Below, in pieces: positions 59,358 through 64,000 of a DNA stretch of 64,000 nucleotides. A model generated the notes under the pieces. It was not told the origin of the DNA. It searched no databases and was given only the letters and a program-made list of their open reading frames with translations. The translations under genes and the position numbers were made by a program. The stretch is from Aestuariivita sp. (GTDB lineage: Bacteria; Pseudomonadota; Alphaproteobacteria; Rhodobacterales; Rhodobacteraceae). Location: positions 1 through 64,000 of the forward strand of contig NZ_JAAWWD010000044.1 of assembly GCF_021404545.1 (NCBI RefSeq), read 5' to 3'. The first letter of the stretch is position 1. Each line of letters starts with the position of its first letter.

Positions 59358-61013
59358 CTAACGGACAAACTTCTTGTGTTTCAATCGTTTGGGTTCAACT
59401 GCGTCAGGTCCCAGCCGCCGTTTCTTGTCTTCTTCGTAATCCTCGAAGTTGCCCTCGAACCACTCCACATGAGCGTCTCCTTCAAACGCCAGGATATGCG
59501 TGCAGATGCGGTCCAGGAAGAACCGGTCGTGAGAGATCACCACAGCGCAGCCTGCGAAATCTACCAAAGCGTCTTCCAGTGCGCGCAGCGTCTCCACATC
59601 GAGATCGTTGGTCGGTTCGTCCAGCAGAAGCACATTGCCGCCCTCTTTCAGAAGACGCGCCATATGCACCCGGTTGCGTTCACCGCCCGAAAGCAGGTTC
59701 ACCGGCTTTTGCTGATCGCCGCCCTTGAAGTTGAAGGCCGAGCAATAGGCGCGGGAGTTCATCTGCGCATCGCCCAGTTGAATGATCTCGGCGCCGCCGG
59801 AAATCGCCTCCCATACGGTCTCATTGTCCACAAGATCGTCGCGCGATTGATCGACATAGCTCAGCTGAACGGTGTCACCATACTCGATCGTACCACCATC
59901 GGGCGCCTCCTGCCCGGTCAGCATTTTGAACAGTGTCGACTTACCCGCGCCGTTGGGGCCAATGACGCCCACGATACCGCCGGGGGGCAGGGAAAACGAC
60001 AGATCCTCGATCAAAAGCTTGTCGCCCATAGCCTTGGTCAGACCCTCTACTTCAATCACCTTGCCGCCCAGACGTTGGCCATTGGGGATCACGATCTGCG
60101 CGCGGTTGATCTTTTCACGCTCGGACTGGTTGGCCAGATCGTTATAGGCATTGATCCGGGCCTTTTGCTTGGCCTGCCGGGCCTTGGCGCCCTGGCGGAT
60201 CCATTCCAGTTCGCGTTCCAGTGTTTTCTGGCGCGATTTGTCCTCGCGCGCTTCGTGTGCGAGGCGCTTGGCTTTTTGCTCCAGCCAGGCGGAATAGTTG
60301 CCTTCGTAGGGAATACCGCGGCCACGGTCGAGTTCCAGGATCCAGCCGGTGATATCATCCAGGAAGTACCGATCATGGGTGACAATCAGGATTGTCCCTT
60401 TGTAATCAATCAGATGTTGTTGCAGCCAGGCAATGGTTTCGGCATCCAGATGGTTGGTCGGCTCATCCAGAAGCAGCATTTCCGGCGCGTCGAGCAAAAG
60501 CTTGCAGAGCGCCACGCGGCGTTTTTCACCTCCCGACAAGCTGGTGACATCCGCATCGTCGGGCGGGCAGCGCAGCGCTTCCATCGCGACGTCGATCTGG
60601 GAATCCAGGTCCCACAGGTCTTGGCTGTCGATCTCGTCCTGCAAGGCGGCCATCTCATCCGCAGTTTCGTCGGAATAGTTCATGGCCAGCTCGTTGAACC
60701 GATCCAGCTTGGCCTTTTTCGCCGCGACACCCAGCATCACATTGTCGCGCACGCTGAGGGAGGCATCAAGCTCTGGCTCCTGAGGGAGGTAGCCGACACG
60801 CGCACCTTCCGCCACCCAGGCCTCGCCCGAGAAATCGGTATCGAGGCCCGCCATGATCTTCATCAGGGTGGACTTACCGGCGCCATTCACGCCGACAACG
60901 CCGATCTTCACGCCTGGAAGGAAGTTCAGGTGAATGTTTTCAAAGGTTTTCTTGCCACCGGGATAGGTCTTTGAGACGCCTTGCATGTGGTAGACATATT
61001 GATAGGCGGCCAT
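59358..61013 (-). CDS. ettA: Energy-dependent translational throttle protein EttA (ABC-F)
   Basis: 551 aa ABC-F ATPase that binds the ribosomal E site and gates early elongation by ADP/ATP ratio. Two ATPase domains: 'GVNGAGKSTLMKIMAGLD' and 'GPNGAGKSTLFKMLTG' (Walker A), 'LSGGEKRRVALCKLL' and 'LSGGERNRVHMARLL' (signature), with 'LLLDEPTNHLDAET' and 'LLLDEPTNDLDVET'. A charged linker and 'ARM'-type region between them fit EttA. ATG 61013 (MAAYQYVYHMQGVSK) is the usual start; the frame runs further up by chance. Convergent with the RAYT gene. Confidence 0.95.
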   Translation of the reverse strand: MAAYQYVYHMQGVSKTYPGGKKTFENIHLNFLPGVKIGVVGVNGAGKSTLMKIMAGLDTDFSGEAWVAEGARVGYLPQEPELDASLSVRDNVMLGVAAKKAKLDRFNELAMNYSDETADEMAALQDEIDSQDLWDLDSQIDVAMEALRCPPDDADVTSLSGGEKRRVALCKLLLDAPEMLLLDEPTNHLDAETIAWLQQHLIDYKGTILIVTHDRYFLDDITGWILELDRGRGIPYEGNYSAWLEQKAKRLAHEAREDKSRQKTLERELEWIRQGAKARQAKQKARINAYNDLANQSEREKINRAQIVIPNGQRLGGKVIEVEGLTKAMGDKLLIEDLSFSLPPGGIVGVIGPNGAGKSTLFKMLTGQEAPDGGTIEYGDTVQLSYVDQSRDDLVDNETVWEAISGGAEIIQLGDAQMNSRAYCSAFNFKGGDQQKPVNLLSGGERNRVHMARLLKEGGNVLLLDEPTNDLDVETLRALEDALVDFAGCAVVISHDRFFLDRICTHILAFEGDAHVEWFEGNFEDYEEDKKRRLGPDAVEPKRLKHKKFVR

Positions 61014-61153
61014 GTGTGTGCTCCGTTCGCGCATGTGTCTGGGTTGGCGGATAGATAGCGATAGGTGGCGGGCGGGGCAATGGAGGCTGCGCATGTCATT
61101 TGCGCAGCGACTGTGCGTTTGACAACCGCACGGGCATGCGGCTTAGAGGCGGG

Positions 61154-61789
61154 ATGAGAATGGGGTGTCCAACGGCACGGACCGGTCAGGTGATCGGGCT
61201 ACTGGGCGGGTCTTTTGACCCTGCCCATGACGGGCATGCGCATATCACGCGCGAGGCGTTAAAGCGGTTCGGATTGGATGCGGTCTGGTGGCTGGTCAGC
61301 CCGGGCAATCCGCTGAAAGAACGCGGTCCCGCACCCCTCAAGGTGCGGATGGCGCGGGCGCGGGCGGTGATGCAGCATCCGCGCGTATGCGTGACCGATA
61401 TCGAGGCGCGGCTGGGCACACGGTACACCGCACAGACTTTGCAGGCACTTGCGCATCGCTATTGCGGGGTACGGTTCGTGTGGCTGATGGGTGCCGACAA
61501 TCTTGCGCAGCTCCATCTCTGGCAGGACTGGCGCGCAATTGTCGAGCAGGTGCCCATCGGTGTCGTGGCGCGCCCCGGCGATCGGATTTCAGCGCGCATG
61601 AGCCCTGCGGCGCGGCTCTACCGCCGCTATCGGATCAGTGGCCGTGCGGCACAGCTTTTGGGGCGCGCCCAGGCACCGGCATGGTCCTTTGTGAATGTGC
61701 CGATGCGCCCGCATTCTTCGACCGCGATCCGGGATCGGGGTGGTTGGAACCGGCCTAAGCATCAAAGTTCTCCTGAGAACACTTGCTAA
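61154..61789 (+). CDS. nadD: Nicotinate-nucleotide adenylyltransferase
   Basis: About 211 aa NadD, transferring AMP from ATP to nicotinate mononucleotide in NAD synthesis. The HxGH-type motif is in '[21 protein letters not shown]', and the second conserved region '[19 protein letters not shown]' and '[11 protein letters not shown]' (ISSTxIR-like) follow. ATG 61154 is next to GAGGCGGG; ATG 61160 is equally possible. It is divergent from ettA and followed by dacB. NadE is encoded at 42848. Confidence 0.92.
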   Translation: MRMGCPTARTGQVIGLLGGSFDPAHDGHAHITREALKRFGLDAVWWLVSPGNPLKERGPAPLKVRMARARAVMQHPRVCVTDIEARLGTRYTAQTLQALAHRYCGVRFVWLMGADNLAQLHLWQDWRAIVEQVPIGVVARPGDRISARMSPAARLYRRYRISGRAAQLLGRAQAPAWSFVNVPMRPHSSTAIRDRGGWNRPKHQSSPENTC

Positions 61790-61841
61790 ATCCGGCAACG
61801 CAGTGCTTGTCTGACACATTCAGCTGCGCTTAACTCCTCTC

Positions 61842-63335
61842 ATGAAGTCACGTATCTCACGACGTTTGTTCTTGGGCGGTCTGGCCCTGGCCGGGCTTGC
61901 GGGACCGGCGCTGGCCAATCCGCCGCAGGTTTCGCTGCGCCCGCAGGCGCGGATTGCCGGGGTCGCAAAAAGGGCGCTCGGTGGCGTCGAGCGGCTTGTG
62001 GCCGATGCGGGGCTGAGCGGTCGGGTCAGTTTTGCGGTGGCGGATGTGCACAGTGGCACCCTGCTGGAAGGGTTCGCGGCGCGGGTGGCGCAGCCGCCCG
62101 CCAGTGTGAGCAAAGCAGTGACAGCCCTTTATGCTCTTGAGACATTGGGGGCCGAGCATCGGTTCCAGACCCGATTGCTGGCCGACGGCCCGGTTGAGAA
62201 CGGCGTGCTGCGCGGCGATCTCTATCTGGTGGGCGGCGGTGATCCGACACTGGACACGGATGGTCTGGCGGAGTTGGCTGCGGGGTTGAAAGAGGCCGGT
62301 GTGCGTGAAGTACGCGGGGCGTTTCGGATCTATGATGCTGGCCTGCCCCAGATCCGCAGCATTGATCCCGAACAACCCGACCATGTGGGGTATAGCCCTT
62401 CGGTCTCAGGCATCGCGTTGAACTACAACCGCGTCTATTTTGAATGGAAGCGGGCCGGCAGCAGCTATGCGTTGAGCATGGATGCGCGCACGGAGAGATA
62501 CCGACCCGAGGTGCAGGCCGCGCGGATCGCGATCGCGGATCGCCAAGTGCCGGTCTATACCTATCGCGACCGCGATGGAATCGACCATTGGACGGTTGCG
62601 CGTGGCGCGCTGGGCAATGGCGGGGGGCGCTGGCTGCCAGTGCGTCGGCCCGGGCTTTATGCGGGCGATGTGTTCCGTACCTTGGCGCGGTCGCATGGTG
62701 TCACGCTGAAATCCGCGAAACTGGCGCCCCGGCTGCCGGGTGGCACTGTTCTGGCACAGGTCAACAGCCCGCCCTTGCGGGTGGTTCTCAAGGGCATGCT
62801 GCGCTGGTCCAACAACCTGACGGCCGAGATGGTGGGGTTGGCCGCGACCAAGGCCCGTGGCGGGACGCCAAACAGCCTGAGGGCCTCGGCCCGCGCAATG
62901 AGTGATTGGGCCAAGACGCGGTTCGAGATGAGCACGATCAGCCTGGTGGACCATTCCGGCCTGGGCGGTGCGTCCCGTATGAGCGCGCAGGACCTGGTGC
63001 AGGCGCTGGTTCAGGTGAGTGAACGCGATGTGTTGCGCCCGATCCTAAAACCGATCGCGATGCGCGATGAGCGCGGGCGTGTTGTGCGTGAGCATCCGAT
63101 CAAGGTGAATGCCAAAACCGGCACGCTGAATTTCGTCTCGGGCCTGGGCGGGTTCATGACGGCCTCTGACGGGACGGAACTGGCCTTTGCCATTTTCGCC
63201 GCCGATACCGATATCCGCGCCCGGATCCAGCGGCAAGACCGGGAACGCCCTCCCGGTGCGCGCACCTGGAATGGCAAGGCAAAGAGGCTCCAGCAAAAGC
63301 TGATCGACCGCTGGGGCACGCTTTACGGCAGTTGA
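61842..63335 (+). CDS. dacB: D-alanyl-D-alanine carboxypeptidase/endopeptidase (PBP4, DacB family)
   Basis: 497 aa class C penicillin-binding protein. A Tat-like signal (SRRLFLGGLALAGLAGPALA) leads to the transpeptidase domain with the SxxK motif S88-K91 (PASVSKAV), SxN S323-N325 (RWSNNLTAE) and KTG K425 (NAKTGTLNFVSGLGG). Motif spacing matches PBP4: a large insert lies between SxxK and SxN. It trims or hydrolyses peptidoglycan crosslinks. Follows nadD by 52 bases. Confidence 0.93.
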   Translation: MKSRISRRLFLGGLALAGLAGPALANPPQVSLRPQARIAGVAKRALGGVERLVADAGLSGRVSFAVADVHSGTLLEGFAARVAQPPASVSKAVTALYALETLGAEHRFQTRLLADGPVENGVLRGDLYLVGGGDPTLDTDGLAELAAGLKEAGVREVRGAFRIYDAGLPQIRSIDPEQPDHVGYSPSVSGIALNYNRVYFEWKRAGSSYALSMDARTERYRPEVQAARIAIADRQVPVYTYRDRDGIDHWTVARGALGNGGGRWLPVRRPGLYAGDVFRTLARSHGVTLKSAKLAPRLPGGTVLAQVNSPPLRVVLKGMLRWSNNLTAEMVGLAATKARGGTPNSLRASARAMSDWAKTRFEMSTISLVDHSGLGGASRMSAQDLVQALVQVSERDVLRPILKPIAMRDERGRVVREHPIKVNAKTGTLNFVSGLGGFMTASDGTELAFAIFAADTDIRARIQRQDRERPPGARTWNGKAKRLQQKLIDRWGTLYGS

Positions 63336-63353
63336 GCGGCGGCGTGCCTTTTG

Positions 63354-63400
63354 GCGAGGCTCTGCCTCGCGCTCCGGGGATATTTGGAGCCAGAAGAAGC
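63354..63400. repeat. Composite palindromic repeat, copy 3 (single arm)
   Basis: Hairpin GCGAGGC-TCT-GCCTCGC (63354-63370), then 5 bases, then GGGGATATTTGGAGCCAGAA... (63376-63400), the same arm as at 11571 with the same hairpin-to-arm spacing. It is between dacB and the convergent TerB-like gene and may be a terminator. Confidence 0.75.
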
Positions 63401-63421
63401 CGTAGATGGCGCCTTTCCGGC

Positions 63422-63844
63422 TTAGGTCAGGTGTCTGGCCCGCGCGCCGCGTTCGATCCCTGCGGCATGCAGGCGGTCGATCTCGAGCTCATAGCGGATC
63501 TCTTCTAGAAGGCGCAGTTCGGGCTCCTGAAGGGTGCCATCGGCGGCGGCCACATCGCAGGCCAGCGCATAGGCGGTCTCGAACAGCCGTTCGGGCAGGT
63601 TTTCGCGTACCAGACCAAAGAGCGCGTCAAGCCCGTCTTCCTGTTCAAAAAGATCGAAGACGGTCTGTGACAGCCAGCCGATCCGGTCGATGTCATAGTT
63701 TGCGAAGACCGGCAGCATGTTGACCGAGGACTGGATCTTGACCAACTCGGCAGTTCGGACGTTCTCGTCCGAGACAGAGACGGCGATCATGACCGCGACA
63801 AGGCAATCTTGGGCGCTGAGGGCGAGTGAGCTGGTATTGGGCAC
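63422..63844 (-). CDS. TerB family protein
   Basis: 140 aa alpha-helical TerB-like protein, with the conserved helix pattern 'LVAVMIAVSVSDENVRTAELVKIQSSV' and 'LACDVAAADGTLQEPELRLLEEIRYELEID' (acidic metal-binding helices as in the tellurite-resistance fold). GTG 63844 (VPNTSSLALSAQ) has AAGGAC upstream and gives the expected length. The family is general; a role in tellurite resistance is not implied. Convergent with dacB. Confidence 0.85.
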   Translation of the reverse strand: MPNTSSLALSAQDCLVAVMIAVSVSDENVRTAELVKIQSSVNMLPVFANYDIDRIGWLSQTVFDLFEQEDGLDALFGLVRENLPERLFETAYALACDVAAADGTLQEPELRLLEEIRYELEIDRLHAAGIERGARARHLT

Positions 63845-63953
63845 GGGCGTGCGTCCTTGTGGTTGGGGTGATGTTGCGGTGCAGAATATTGACGCCAACG
63901 GTGGCGCACAATAGGTAAGCGCGATTGCCGCGCATCTGCGGCAGTTTGAGGAG

Positions 63954-64000
63954 ATGGAGACCGATATGTCGGAGATGCGGGACGCAGCGTTAGCATCCAA
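63954..64000 (+). CDS. Possible start of a gene cut by the window end
   Basis: ATG 63954 follows TGAGGAG and opens a frame (METDMSEMRDAALAS) that runs off the window. Only 15 codons are visible, so the product cannot be named. ATG 63966 is an alternative start in the same frame. Confidence 0.3.
   Translation, partial: METDMSEMRDAALAS

Noticed and set aside
63422-63844. Tellurite resistance locus
   Set aside because: Only a lone TerB-fold protein is present; no terA, terC, terD or terZ gene is visible.
1-64000. tRNA, rRNA, integrase or prophage boundaries
   Set aside because: No cloverleaf with a TTCGA-type T-arm, no rRNA sequence, no attachment-site duplication and no phage structural genes were seen.

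Overview
The window is GC-rich and densely coding. It looks like a chromosomal segment of an alphaproteobacterium of the Rhodobacteraceae (Roseobacter group). The signs are short intergenic gaps, ATGA start/stop overlaps, a dab-type inorganic carbon transporter, TTAA-N7-TTAA (CtrA-type) boxes, a RirA/NsrR-like Rrf2 regulator and many families typical of that group. This is inferred from composition and gene content, not from a database search. No rRNA, tRNA, CRISPR array, prophage or integrase was seen.

Layout. 1-4.8 kb: a Nudix hydrolase, a leftward run (RidA, LOG-family protein, EamA exporter, two GNAT acetyltransferases) and a GlxA-type AraC regulator. 4.9-10.8 kb: a leftward peptide-type ABC importer (ATPase, binding protein, two permeases). 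11-15.1 kb: a small methyltransferase, a creatininase-family amidohydrolase, a MaoC-phosphotransacetylase fusion and acetate kinase. 15.1-20.1 kb: DabA/DabB with a divergent LysR regulator. 20.2-24.3 kb: a fused indolepyruvate:ferredoxin oxidoreductase with a divergent Lrp/AsnC regulator; two perfect palindromes lie between them.

24.3-37 kb is the most unusual block: a FecR/Ig-like secreted protein, a protein of about 1,600 residues with some 15 PKD repeats, a membrane class III adenylate cyclase, an opposite-strand DUF3307 gene, and a 1,000-residue ABC-exporter-like protein whose ATPase motifs are lost but which ends in an intact-looking cyclic-nucleotide-binding domain. A tandem CtrA-type box overlapping a promoter precedes the block. 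I propose it as a candidate cAMP-linked envelope system.

37-51.7 kb: an enolase-superfamily dehydratase, a zinc alcohol dehydrogenase, an MFS exporter, a periplasmic MORN-repeat protein, NAD synthetase, a DadA-like oxidoreductase, a zincin, an MBL hydrolase, DUF1801, GltX, MATE, a gamma-glutamylcyclotransferase-like protein and an Rrf2 regulator. 51.7-57.5 kb: ybbP-ybbA divergent from tesA, an HMCES/YedK-like protein lacking its catalytic Cys2, a small membrane protein, an L,D-transpeptidase and a small membrane protein. 57.6-64 kb: two cold-shock genes with their own terminators, a REP-associated transposase (RAYT) carrying a REP pair inside its reading frame, EttA, NadD, DacB and a TerB-like protein.

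Dispersed non-coding elements include three copies of a composite palindromic repeat (11.6, 47.8 and 63.4 kb), two inverted REP pairs, and a 440-base stretch with no gene (38.3-38.7 kb).
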